A DNA stretch of 64,000 bases from Pseudoips prasinana. Taxonomy: Eukaryota; Arthropoda; Insecta; Lepidoptera; Nolidae. The translations under genes and the position numbers were made by a program. This document shows positions 20,530 to 29,940 of this stretch, piece after piece; position 1 is the stretch's first letter; each line of letters opens with the position of its first letter. The stretch spans positions 22,333,001 through 22,397,000 of the forward strand of contig OX621265.1 in the NCBI GenBank assembly GCA_951640165.1, read 5' to 3'. The notes below the pieces were generated by a model. It saw only the letters and a program-made list of their open reading frames with translations, had not been told where the DNA came from and made no database searches.

Positions 20530-21600
20530 ATTATAGGTCATCGTCTTGTTTTTTATTAAGTATAAATTGCGATAACCAACTACCAATTTCATTTGCCCAC
20601 CTTATTGTTATGTTTGGCATGGTCAGATTGCTAAAAAGCAATCTGACCATGCCAAACATATCAATAACCTTTACTCTGAGTAGCATTATAGACAGTGTAA
20701 ATATGAATGGGGTACTTCCTTTTGTAGTGGGACGATCCAACCTCCGATTGTGGGATGCTTAAAACTTTTTCCAAATCGAAGAAGGCTACAGTTGTTTCTG
20801 AGGGAACAACAGATTCTTTTTCTGCTTTTTCAATTTGTTGTACTCTTTCTTTGTTCTTTTAAGGACTGTCATATTTTTCTTGCAATGCTTCTTGAGTTTT
20901 TGAATCAGCCAGATAACGAGTAGAGACGAGGAGAGAGTCTGATACGTAGCACACTAAAAGCATTGGTCTTTTTTTGGTTTAAATAATTAATAATTAAACT
21001 AGGCAAGAGGAATTCAAATCCTTGCTGTCCAAACCAGGCTCTGTAAAGATTATGTTAAGTAGTTCTGAGAGGTATTTCCTTGTATAATCTTTTCTTCCGT
21101 AATGAGACTCAATAGTAGGGAACAATTCAATGTGCTTTATGATACTTTCTTCCGTCGTAATGGGCATTTTACGTGGCTTATTTTCATGTCACCCTCGTTT
21201 GTCCATAAAATTTTCGTCAGATTTAGAGCTTTCTAGTGCTGTATAAATGCTTAGAGTATTTATGAAAAATGTTTTGCATACTTATTCTTTTTTTATCTAT
21301 TGTAAAGGTTCGGGTGCGTTTTTGGTCTACAGTGACTGGTTTAACATCTTTGCCTAATGTATGATTTACAATATATTGCCACTGTCTCTTATGATCTCCT
21401 ATTTTATAATATTGCTTTGATACTCTCTTTGCTCATGAGTTATCTTTTCGCCACATTTCTTCGTGTACTTTAAAGTAGCTTTTGAAACATTTTTTCCTAC
21501 ATTTTCTTCGATCTGCAATCGCTATAGGCTTCTCCTGATTTTTTAAATTTTTTGTTCGTAACAACTTGTCTTTCGTTTAAATCTTATTTACGTTTTCTAG
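20530..21600 (-). pseudogene. Decayed coding region of a multicopy insect protein family
   Basis: Read on the minus strand in several frames, this is a degraded protein gene. The pieces, from 21550 downward, are SGEAYSDCRSKK, KCRKKCFKSYFKVHEE, YKIGDHKRQWQYIVNHT, RTRTFTIDKKRISMQNIF, then IESHYGRKDYTRKYL, AFFDLEKVLSIPQSEV, SHYKRKYPI and ANEIGSWLSQFIL. The order (cysteine-rich N-terminus, a SHYxRRxxxRKYL-like block, FDLEKV, YKRK) matches a multicopy insect protein family I know only as uncharacterised, probably transposon-derived. Many stops and frameshifts show it is dead. The function of the family is not known to me. Confidence 0.5.
20602..20667. repeat. Near-perfect hairpin
   Basis: A perfect 23-bp inverted repeat (20610-20632 and 20637-20659) around a 4-base AAAA loop. 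It extends to 31 bp per arm (20602-20632 and 20637-20667) with one mismatch. It lies inside the decayed coding region, where it looks like an inverted duplication of its own sequence. Confidence 0.9.
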
Positions 21601-22379
21601 TATATTTTCCCTATGTCGATTTTTGAACTGTACCTACTAAATGAATGGATTTCGGCTTGGTCTTCTCCATCATGGTCTTCATTATGAACAGGGCTCTGAT
21701 AGTCGGCTACGTTACTGTTTTGTCCTGTTTGTGTCAGATTTTGATGACTTACTGTTATGCTTTAATTGATAATAATTATTTTGTCCGACAACATAGAATA
21801 AGAAATATTTTCAGTTTGTAATGTTGCAACCAAATCAACAAGAGACGGTGTTGGTTCTCCTTCTTTTTCACCTTCGTTGATTAGCGTTTTGAAATGTTGT
21901 ATTTAGGCATATTTTTGATGACAAATTGGTCTTGTACACACAGCTACATATCAAGCTATATTTTTCCAATATAAGCTGACCACTCATTGTATGGAAATCC
22001 TATACAACGCAGCTTATACTCGAAATGTATAGCTTGATATATAGCCGTGTGTACCTCAATTTTCCATTATTTCCATCTGCTGAAGTTGGTTTCAAATGAT
22101 GACAATATCTCTTACTGTTGAAAAACCATAAACGTAATATTACTAACACATCGTTATACTAAGCGTCTATTTGGTTTTGAACGAGAATAAAATGGTAACT
22201 GCATTTATCATTTTCTAGTAGAATATTTTTCACGAGAACATAATTCTATGAATGTTTATCATACTAACAAGTAGGAATACATTTAGATAATATTATATTA
22301 ACAGTTTTTTCTCGTAATTTAAGGCCTGCCTTAAATCTGTGAATACTATTGTAAAGTTTTGTAACTTCGTAAAATAACT
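21601..22379. other. AT-rich stretch left of the Gypsy element
   Basis: No gene recognised. It contains the foldback element at 21934-22054. The left Gypsy target duplication AACT is at 22376-22379. Confidence 0.5.
21934..22054. repeat. Small foldback (MITE-like) element
   Basis: The ends GTACACACAGCTACATATC and its near inverse GATATATAGCCGTGTGTAC form a 27-bp terminal inverted repeat with a few mismatches. An inner inverted repeat (ATAAGCTG / CAGCTTAT) lets the 121 bp fold back almost completely. There is no coding capacity and no clear target duplication. Confidence 0.5.
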
Positions 22380-22742
22380 TGTGGGAATCAACAGTCCACA
22401 CATACCTACTACTTACGTCAGCATACATTTATCGTTTCGCCGCAGCAAACGGACGACGCGCCGGCGCCGACAAGTTGGTCATACTAAGGATCGCATCGCG
22501 GCGTCCGGTGTATATATAAGTCGAGAGTAGGACAGCGCTATAGCGCGCTTCTATGTGTTAGAGTGAGAGATAGTTATATGTTTTCCTATTGGTTAATTCA
22601 TGCATTTTACTCCTGTGGATAGTAGAATTTTGATTGACAACCACAACTATATAGATTGGACCTGATTTCATAATAAAAAACGTAAACAATTCTACAATCG
22701 TTTTATTATAACACGCAAGAAAAAGAACAGAGAATCCCCACA
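22380..22742 (+). repeat. Gypsy 5' LTR
   Basis: Starts TGTGGG and ends CCCACA. TATATATAA at 22511-22519 is a good TATA box. About 25 bases downstream is the perfect palindrome GCGCTATAGCGC (22535-22546), near where transcription should start. A primer-binding site follows at once: TTGGTGACC at 22743. Confidence 0.95.
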
Positions 22743-22765
22743 TTGGTGACCAGCCGACCTACACT

Positions 22766-23641
22766 ATGTCGAACGAAAATACTGCGACGAATACAACGGA
22801 AAACTCAACGATGGACCTTGGTGCAGGGATTTCGACGGTTCCGAAGACCGAGTTCGATCTGGCTGCAATCTCGGTGCAATCAAGATTGCTACCTTTCTGG
22901 AGGGAAATTCCACGAGCCTGGTTTATCCAATTTGAAGCCGTCGTGGACCCATTAAAGTGTTCAGATGACCAGAAGTACAGATACCTGTTACAACAGCTGC
23001 AAACCACCGACCTACAGCACATCACGGACATTTTGTACGATATGACGCTTCCTAACAAGTACAACTCAGTGAAAACTCGACTACTCGCAGTTTATGGACA
23101 GTCCGACGTAAAGAATTTCCAGAAGCTCATCGGTGGACTAGAATTAGGAGACCAGATGCCTACACAGTTGTTACGCAAGATGCGAGAACTATCGAATGGC
23201 ATGATCACAGAAGCCGGTCTGAAAATCGAGTGGCTCAATCATCTACCCGCTCACATACGTGCAGTTCTTTCAATTAGTACGGAGACATCTTTGGACAATC
23301 TGGCGGGCATGGCCGATAAAATGGTGGAATATTCCCAGCAGCCTGAACCCCCGTCAATTGCAGCAGTATCAAGAGACCCTGTGGTAACTACTCAGTTGGA
23401 AGTTCTCTCAAAACAGATGGAAAAATTGTGCCTAGAAGTCGCCGAGCTGCGCGGACGATCGACGCAACGAAACAGACGTCCGTTCCGTGCACATTCACGC
23501 TCGCGTTCACACTCGCGGCACGGACAGAGGTCAGTGAAACGCTGCGATCCTACGTGGGAATGCAAATACCACTTTCGTTATGGAGACAAGGCTCGTCGGT
23601 GTGAATCTCCATGTTCCAGAAGAAAGACTCCGTTAAACTAG
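22766..23641 (+). CDS. gag: Gypsy Gag
   Basis: Gag of 291 residues from ATG 22766, 24 bases after the LTR. The capsid-like part includes LPFWREIPRAWFIQFEAVV and LPNKYNSVKTRLLAVYG. Near the C-terminus is an R/S-rich stretch (HSRSRSHSRHGQR) and the pattern CKYHFRYGDKARRC, which takes the place of a classic zinc knuckle in this Gypsy group. It ends at TAG 23639-23641. Pol lies in the -1 frame and overlaps the end. The frame is intact. Confidence 0.9.
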   Translation: MSNENTATNTTENSTMDLGAGISTVPKTEFDLAAISVQSRLLPFWREIPRAWFIQFEAVVDPLKCSDDQKYRYLLQQLQTTDLQHITDILYDMTLPNKYNSVKTRLLAVYGQSDVKNFQKLIGGLELGDQMPTQLLRKMRELSNGMITEAGLKIEWLNHLPAHIRAVLSISTETSLDNLAGMADKMVEYSQQPEPPSIAAVSRDPVVTTQLEVLSKQMEKLCLEVAELRGRSTQRNRRPFRAHSRSRSHSRHGQRSVKRCDPTWECKYHFRYGDKARRCESPCSRRKTPLN

Positions 23642-25584
23642 TTCCGATGTCGACGGTAGCGGACGTCGATGTCGTCCCGCCCAGCACCACCAATGGCCTT
23701 TGTGTCTTCGAACGCGACACCAGAGAACGTTTCCTCGTGGACACAGGAGCAGATATTTCGGTGCTGGCCGCTACAAACAGAAGAAATCAAAACAAATCTG
23801 CAGATACCTACAAGTTATACGCTGCGAACAACACGCCGATAAACACTTATGGTGAAAAAACGTTACGGCTAAATCTCGGTCTCAGGCGCAGCTACCTTTG
23901 GAGATTCGTCGTCGCAGATGTGAAAACCTCTATATTGGGAGCCGATTTTCTACGTCATTTCAAACTACTGGTCGACTTACATAAGAGAAAACTCATCGAC
24001 AATGTTACGGAGCTATCTATCAATGCTTTAGAAGTAACATTCGGTGACACTAGTGTACATATTATCAACTCCGATCATGAGTACCGCGACATTCTAAAGG
24101 AGTATCCAGAGGTTCTTCGACCCATGGCTTTAAAAGAACCAGCCAAACATGATGTTGTCCACCACATCGAGACCACGGGTGCACCGCTTTACGCTAGACC
24201 ACGCCCACTCCCACCGGACAAGTACAAGGCTGCAAAAGAGGAATTCGAACATTTGTTAGAGATGGGCATATGCAGACCTTCCAAGAGCCCATGGGCGAGC
24301 CCTCTTCATGTTGTCAAAAAGAAGGACGGAGGACTACGTGTGTGTGGTGACTACCGTAGACTAAACGCAGTCACATTACCCGACAGATATCCTATACCGC
24401 GTATTCAAGACTTCACTTACGAATTGAGTAATATGAAGATATTCACAAAGCTTGACCTCAAAATGGCCTATCACTGGATCCCGATAGCAGAAGAGGATGT
24501 TCAGAAGACAGCCATAATAACACCCTTTGGTTTATTTGATTATATGGCAATGAACTTCGGACTTCGGAACAGTAGTCAAACGTTCCAAAGGTTCATGCAT
24601 CAAGTGCTCAGAGGAATCAACGGCTGTTTCTGTTTTGTGGATGACATTTTATTATCTTCTGTGGATGAGGAGAGTCACAAAACACTATTACGTCAAGTCC
24701 TAGAACGCTTGAAGACCTATGGAGTTACGCTCAAAATCGAGAAGTGCGAGTTCGGCAAGTCTAAGATTGACTTCCTCGGTTACGAAGTCTCTAATAACGG
24801 TATCAAGCCTACACAAGAGAGGACACAAGTCATCGCAAGCTACCCAAAACCAAAAACCGTAGCCGAGTTACGACGGTTTTTAGGCATGCTAAATTTCTAC
24901 CGCACCTGCCTACCCCATCAAGCCGAACATCAATATGAGCTAAACAAGTACCTACACAACAGAAAGCGCAACGACAAAACTCCGATCGAGTGGACTCCGG
25001 AAGCGGAAGAAGCTTTTAAACAATGCCGACTAAGCATTTTAGAAGCTACGGAACTGCTACATCCCGTTCCCGGTGGTGCCCTGGCCATCATGACAGACGC
25101 CTCGGACCACAGTTTGGGTGGAGTAATCCAACAGAAAATAAAAAATAAGTGGAGACCTCTCGCTTATTTTTCAAAAGCGATGAGCGCAACCCAGAAGCGC
25201 TATAGTGTGTACGATCGAGAGCTGTTGGCTATTTACACAGCGATCAAGTACTTTCGTCGACTGATCGAAGGATGTGACGATGTAACGGTCTACACGGACC
25301 ATAAACCACTTGCCCACGCGCTAACACGCCCAGAGAGTAGCAGCGACACGCCCCGTCGCGAGCGACAACTGCATTTTATAAGTCAGTTTTGTACAAGTAT
25401 ACAGTACGTGCAAGGCGATAAAAACGCAGTGGCCGACGCGTTATCTCGCATAGAAGAAATACAGTGCCCTAATGTTATCAATTACGAACAGTTAGCCAGC
25501 GACCAAAGAAGTGATCCGGTACTAAAACAGTTGAAAACTCAGTCGAATTTAAAATTCACTGATGTCACGATACCTGCAGTATGA
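23611..25584 (+). CDS. pol: Gypsy Pol: protease, reverse transcriptase, RNase H
   Basis: The frame is open from within gag and probably entered by a -1 shift near 23635, so the ATG at 23611 is unlikely to be the real start. Protease: FLVDTGADISVL (about residues 41-52). RT: LDLKMAYHWIPI, then FCFVDDILLSS with the catalytic FVDD. RNase H: IMTDASDHSLGG, RELLAIYTAIK and VYTDHKPLAHAL, with its acidic residues present. The AYHW block has W where Q is usual. The frame ends at TGA 25582-25584, but the same frame continues into the integrase, so this is one nonsense lesion, not a natural end. Confidence 0.9.
   Translation: MFQKKDSVKLVPMSTVADVDVVPPSTTNGLCVFERDTRERFLVDTGADISVLAATNRRNQNKSADTYKLYAANNTPINTYGEKTLRLNLGLRRSYLWRFVVADVKTSILGADFLRHFKLLVDLHKRKLIDNVTELSINALEVTFGDTSVHIINSDHEYRDILKEYPEVLRPMALKEPAKHDVVHHIETTGAPLYARPRPLPPDKYKAAKEEFEHLLEMGICRPSKSPWASPLHVVKKKDGGLRVCGDYRRLNAVTLPDRYPIPRIQDFTYELSNMKIFTKLDLKMAYHWIPIAEEDVQKTAIITPFGLFDYMAMNFGLRNSSQTFQRFMHQVLRGINGCFCFVDDILLSSVDEESHKTLLRQVLERLKTYGVTLKIEKCEFGKSKIDFLGYEVSNNGIKPTQERTQVIASYPKPKTVAELRRFLGMLNFYRTCLPHQAEHQYELNKYLHNRKRNDKTPIEWTPEAEEAFKQCRLSILEATELLHPVPGGALAIMTDASDHSLGGVIQQKIKNKWRPLAYFSKAMSATQKRYSVYDRELLAIYTAIKYFRRLIEGCDDVTVYTDHKPLAHALTRPESSSDTPRRERQLHFISQFCTSIQYVQGDKNAVADALSRIEEIQCPNVINYEQLASDQRSDPVLKQLKTQSNLKFTDVTIPAV
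23632..23638 (+). promoter_or_regulatory. Candidate -1 frameshift heptamer GTTAAAC
   Basis: In the gag frame the bases read G TTA AAC directly before the stop TAG (23639-23641). GTTAAAC is a known type of -1 slippery site, and pol is in the -1 frame. A downstream stimulatory structure was not checked. Confidence 0.55.
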
Positions 25585-26721
25585 CAGCCAATCACGTGCG
25601 AGAACTCGACTACTACACCTCGACCGTATTTACCGGATACATATCGTTTTGATGCATTCAAAGCTCAACACGACTTATGTCACCCTGGTGTTAGAACAAC
25701 ACGAAAGCTGATGGCGTCCAAGTTTTTCTGGCCAAGCATGAACCGAGACGTTGGAAACTGGACGCGGGCCTGTACAAACTGTCAGCGGTCAAAAGTACAT
25801 CGCCATGTCGTCACCCCCCTAGGCGAATTCCCGCCGTCCAATCGTTTCGAACATGTACATATTGATATAGTCGGACCGCTACGCATATCAAACAATTGCC
25901 GCTACTGTGTGACAATCATCGATCGCTGCACTGGATGGTTAGAAGTCGTTCCGGTACTCGAAATCACAGCTGAGAATATAACAAAGGCGCTGTATGAAAA
26001 CTGGATTTGTCGATTCGGCTGCCCCATGAGAATAACTACTGACCAAGGCCGACAGTTTGAATCTACGTTGTTTCAAGGTCTTATGAAGAGATTTGGTATC
26101 CTGCGCATACGCACTACGGCCTATAATCCAAAAGCAAATGGTAAAGTGGAAAGAATGCATCGCGTATTGAAGGCGGGACTAATGAGTCGCGGTAATACAA
26201 CTCAGTGGACGGAGGAGCTACCTACGGTGTTACTCGGATTGCGTACTGCATTACGCACGACTAACAACCTAAGTCCGGCTATTATGACCTACGGAACCAC
26301 ACTGCGACTGCCGTCTGATTTTATTACGCCTACGAACACCAACGCAGATATAAATGACTACGTGCGACGGTTAATGGACACCATGGCATCAATGAAACCC
26401 GCACCACATGCAAACAACAGCAGTGTCGCGCCATTTATATACAAGGATCTTGCAACGTGCACACACGTCTACGTGCGAAATGACACAGTTCGTTCTCCTC
26501 TAACACCTCCATACGACGGACCTTACGAAGTTATCAAACGCTATGACAAGTACTTCAAGATAAAACTGCCGTTACGTACATCTGTGGTGTCGTTAAATAG
26601 ATTGAAACCAGCCTACTTCTACGACGACGCGAATGTAAGCACAGAAACACACAAGGAAACGATCCAGCCTTACATCACAAGATCTGGCAGAGTTGTGAAG
26701 CCTGTCGTGCGTTTTGCTTAG
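25585..26721 (+). pseudogene. pol: Gypsy Pol: integrase part after the stop
   Basis: In frame with the pol part before the stop. It starts with the H2C2 zinc-binding region (HDLCHPGVRTTRKLM, then CTNCQRSK). The integrase core follows with its D, D and E: HIDIVGPL, TTDQGRQFES and NGKVERMHRVL. The C-terminal part includes LTPPYDGPYEV. It ends at TAG 26719-26721, and the polypurine tract AGAGGGGAGTCC (26720-26731) directly adjoins the 3' LTR. The first ATG in the frame is at 25711, but independent translation is unlikely. Confidence 0.9.
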
Positions 26722-26731
26722 AGGGGAGTCC

Positions 26732-27094
26732 TGTGGGAATCAACAGTCCACACATACCTACTACTTACGTCAGCATACATTTATCGTTTCGCCGCAGCAA
26801 ACGGACGACGCGCCGGCGCCGACAAGTTGGTCATACTAAGGATCGCATCGCGGCGTCCGGTGTATATATAAGTCGAGAGTAGGACAGCGCTATAGCGCGC
26901 TTCTATGTGTTAGAGTGAGAGATAGTTATATGTTTTCCTATTGGTTAATTCATGCATTTTACTCCTGTGGATAGTAGAATTTTGATTGACAACCACAACT
27001 ATATAGATTGGACCTGATTTCATAATAAAAAACGTAAACAATTCTACAATCGTTTTATTATAACACGCAAGAAAAAGAACAGACAATCCCCACA
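26732..27094 (+). repeat. Gypsy 3' LTR
   Basis: The same length (363 bp) and termini as the 5' LTR. It is followed by the right copy of the target duplication, AACT at 27095-27098. Confidence 0.95.
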
Positions 27095-27109
27095 AACTGT
27101 ATAAAAATT

Positions 27110-27765
27110 ACGAAAAAATTGAGCTGATGTATTATTTTTATTTTTTATTTTTACTTTATTGGGACATAAAACAGTTACACATTAGGTATAGTTAAATTAT
27201 TTAAATATAAATTTTAAGAATAGGTAAACGTGTAACCCACACCAATGTCCGCGAATTAATGTTAAAAATAGGTAGTAATAAATGCGTGCATTAATTAAGC
27301 AGAGAAGTACCTATGTAGGTACTAGTGAGTAGGTATTAACTATAACTATTTTAGTAGTTCAGTAGCCATTTTTTTGAACTTAAAGTGCGATAGTGCAAAA
27401 ATGTCCAAATCGTGGAAGTGTGTGTTATACGTTTCCACAATGCGTCGGAGAGTCGAGAGGCGTGCCTCTCGACGCATTACAGTTCTGGGTACAATATAAC
27501 ATAAGTTGTTAGTGATGTCAGTGCAATCAAACTTGTTATTACAAAGACCATGAAGCATCATGACCATCAGTAAACTACGTCTGGACTGTAAGCTCTGAAG
27601 TTTATAGCGTTCCAATAAATCTGTGTATGGTATTCTAGACTTAGTGCATCTATAGTGCATAGATCGTAGAAATTTTTTTTGAACAATTTCTAGTTTTTTT
27701 ATGTAAACGTCAAAAATATTACCACCCACAGATCCCAAAAATGACATAACACTAACACTAAGACA
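27110..27765 (-). pseudogene. LINE K, 3' fragment with RT C-terminus
   Basis: A minus-strand LINE fragment. The frame at 27346-27747 reads IFDVYIKKLEIVQKKFLRSM, the C-terminal block that follows the RT core, and continues through YTDLLERYKLQSLQSRRSLL to the stop at 27346. The 3' UTR and an A/T-rich tail run down to about 27110-27165. Nothing of the RT catalytic core or endonuclease remains. Relatives in this window are LINE C and LINE I. Confidence 0.7.
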
Positions 27766-28018
27766 ATGGCAGTTATCATTTTATTCTCCGGGGACGGCGA
27801 TATATATTTCCGCATATTAAATGTATTTTTGTTTGACAAATTATTTTTGGTTTTGATGACAAAACTGCAACTAATGTATCATATATTTTTTATGCGAATA
27901 TCTACTTTGTATTGATGTAGGTATTAATATACATATTAACGTACATCAATACAATGAAATAAAAATCCCCCTCTATTTGCGGCGGGATTTAAAAACTAGT
28001 ATTAAAATAATAACATAC
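27766..28018. other. Non-coding stretch downstream of the host exon
   Basis: It begins with a copy (27784-27805) of the tRNA-like repeat start seen at 19050-19075. The rest is AT-rich. Relative to the minus-strand exon at 28019 this is the beginning of an intron. Confidence 0.4.
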
Positions 28019-28097
28019 CTTCTCCATAATAGGCTACGGAGCTGACAATCGCAGCACTGCCGAGTAATAAGAAACTAAGCACCGAGTAGTTCGCCAT
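28019..28097 (-). CDS. First coding exon of a secreted protein (partial host gene)
   Basis: On the minus strand ATG 28095-28097 opens a 79-base exon of 26 codons plus one base. It reads MANYSVLSF, a hydrophobic core FLLLGSAAIV, then SSVAYYGE, a textbook signal peptide with a likely cleavage site after SSVA. The exon ends GGAGAAG at a GTATGT splice donor (28013-28018), so the intron is in phase 1. A TATA box lies 60 bases upstream. The later exons were not found; they lie left of here among the repeats or outside the window. The mature protein and its function are therefore unknown. It is the only segment here that looks like a normal host gene. Confidence 0.6.
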
Positions 28098-28270
28098 TCT
28101 CGTGGCCACACACTGACGGCAAGTGGAATACTTAACATACTCAGCTCATCACCGTGTTTTATACAATGGTAAGCTGGTAAAACCAACGGAACGATAGCGA
28201 GGATATCGAGCGATCACAAGTCGAGGGGCGACGGGCTATCTCCGCCGATATAAGGACTGCGGCACCGCCC
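28098..28270 (-). promoter_or_regulatory. Promoter of the signal-peptide exon
   Basis: TATAAAA is read on the minus strand at 28163-28157. Transcription would start about 30 bases on, near 28132, giving a 5' UTR of about 35 bases. GATA-type motifs lie upstream between 28190 and 28250. The start site is inferred. Confidence 0.5.
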
Positions 28271-28309
28271 TGATAAAAATAATGGAGAAAGAAATGAATA
28301 TGATTAGTT

Positions 28310-28795
28310 AATGAGGTCCTGGGTTCAAATCCCGGGCTAAAGAGAAATTTTGGGAATTTTCTGTTAAGAAAATTTCTCAGTATCAGCCCGGAGTCTGGGA
28401 TATAGCGGTATCACACCCCCGTGCCGCGGAGAGCACGTAAAGCCGTCGGTCCTGTACCTGACCACTTTCCGGTCATGATTAGTCGTCCCAGCGGCTCATG
28501 AGAGTGATGGAATAGAAAGTGCCTTTGTGTTTGCGCACACACTTGTGCATGGAAGTCGTGATACCTACGGTCATGACCCTCTCACAGTGGCGCATGGTGC
28601 CCTGTCTTGCAAGCGAAGAAACTCCCGAAGCAACTCGACTGACACAACAAATAGCCCAGATTTTCTATATGGCTTTCTACTCCGAGTCGTCCACCTAGGT
28701 AGCTAGCGAAAGCCACAGGTTAGTCAGGGCGGGTCTTCGGCGGCGAGGATCTCGCTGGCACCTTAACACGTGATCGGTGATCCCAAACAAGTAGT
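28310..28795 (+). repeat. tRNA-related SINE-like repeat region
   Basis: It opens with a B box in GGGTTCAAATCCCGGGCT. A body follows (TATCAGCCCGGAGTCTGG, GTAAAGCCGTCGGTCCTG) that I recognise as a common lepidopteran repeat. The last part, 28668-28790 (CCACCTAGGTAGCTAG, GTGATCGGTGATCCC), recurs at 34475-34600. Confidence 0.55.
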
Positions 28796-28808
28796 GTTGC
28801 CCAAAATC

Positions 28809-28922
28809 GGTCTTGGTCTTGCAGTCTTGGTCTTGTTCTTGCATTTTCGAGACCAAGACCTACTTATTGTAGCATGACCAAGACCAAGACTGACCCTGCA
28901 AGATTTGAGCAAGAACAAGACT
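28809..28922. repeat. Inverted TCTTGG-type short repeat
   Basis: Multiple GGTCTTGGTCTTG units on the left half face GACCAAGACCAAGAC units on the right half, so the segment folds into an imperfect hairpin. The left flank AGTGTTGCCCAAAA resembles a hAT-type terminus, but I do not find the matching right terminus. Confidence 0.5.
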
Positions 28923-29654
28923 ACGCCTGCGATACTCTTGCGTTATTAAGTAGGTAGCTATTTGGTTCCTTCAAATACCAATGTTGATAGACGTTCCCCA
29001 GAAATTATCAGTATCAAAACCGTATCGGTAGGTAGGTATAGGTAACACTAAAAGCTATTGTATTGATTATTATAATATTTAGACTACTTAATAAGTACCT
29101 ACCTAGCGCATTACCTACACACAAATCTGTTCCCATGTGATAAAAATATACCTAGCATAAAATAAAATATCTTTCTAGCAAAGTTCTACCCCGTAGTACT
29201 TACTACCTATAACAATATTACGTAATAATATGCTTGTATAAGTCATGTGTCCAGATCTAACATGTAATATGTGCTTAAAATTGTAACCAATAAAATTATA
29301 GGTAGGTATAAACATTGTATAGGGTCTACTAGGGACTTCAGTTTCAAATTTTATATTACCTATTCTTCTATTCAGCAAGATATAAACTATCAACTAACTA
29401 ACATCGAGTGGAGTACCTACTTACCTATAGTAACATTTTGCGCCAGCCAATGCTATGGTAGGTATGGTCTAGATCTCTAAATTACGTTACGCGAATAAAC
29501 CGTTCGTCGGTCATGTTTATGTACAGGTCACGCGATGATTCTAGATCGCTCGAGGAAAGTAGTGGGGGCAATCAGCGCATGTGTACAATCGTGCACTGAA
29601 ATTCTTAGCGTGTTATTAAGCATTTTTTATTTCGTATTTTTGAACTTTAGTAAC
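28923..29654. other. AT-rich stretch, no gene recognised
   Basis: Rich in TAGGTA/TACCTA words. Short open frames on both strands (29175-29480) have no recognisable motif. Confidence 0.5.
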
Positions 29655-29820
29655 ATAACATACTAATATTATAAAAGTGAAAGTGAGTTTGTTTGTCTGT
29701 TATATCTTCACGCCTAAATGGCAAAACCGATTTTGATGAATTTTGATACAGAGAAAGTTGGGACCCTGGAGACGGATATAGGCTAATAAAAGCGGGCGAA
29801 GCCGCGGGTAAAAGCTAGTT
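29655..29820 (+). repeat. Lepidopteran TACTAATATTATAAA...CCGCGGG repeat
   Basis: A complete-looking copy running from CATACTAATATTATAAAAG to GAAGCCGCGGGTAAAAGCTA, with the usual GTTTGTTTGTCTG and ACCGATTTTGATGAA inside. A short lepidopteran repeat of uncertain class. Relatives are at 1550, 60940 and 61200. Confidence 0.6.
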
Positions 29821-29940
29821 TATAATAAGTTGATAACACTAGTTTTTACTTGTAATTTATCTTGCAAGTAGGTAAATTAAGAAAAATTAAAAAACAAAAG
29901 TAAACAGTTATTATATTTAATACGTAAAATCACACGAAAA

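Larger units (their letters stand above)
22380..27094 (+). mobile_element. Gypsy-type LTR retrotransposon
   Basis: A 4715-bp element with two 363-bp LTRs that differ, by eye, at a single base (AGAGAATCC versus AGACAATCC near the end). It is flanked by the 4-bp target duplication AACT (22376-22379 and 27095-27098), the usual size for Gypsy. The order is LTR, primer site, gag, pol (protease, RT, RNase H, integrase), polypurine tract, LTR. There is no env. The only lesion I find is an in-frame TGA in pol at 25582-25584. It is a very recent insertion. Confidence 0.95.

Noticed and set aside
22380..27094. Env gene or retrovirus-like third frame in the Gypsy element
   Set aside because: The polypurine tract and 3' LTR follow the integrase stop directly, leaving no room for env.
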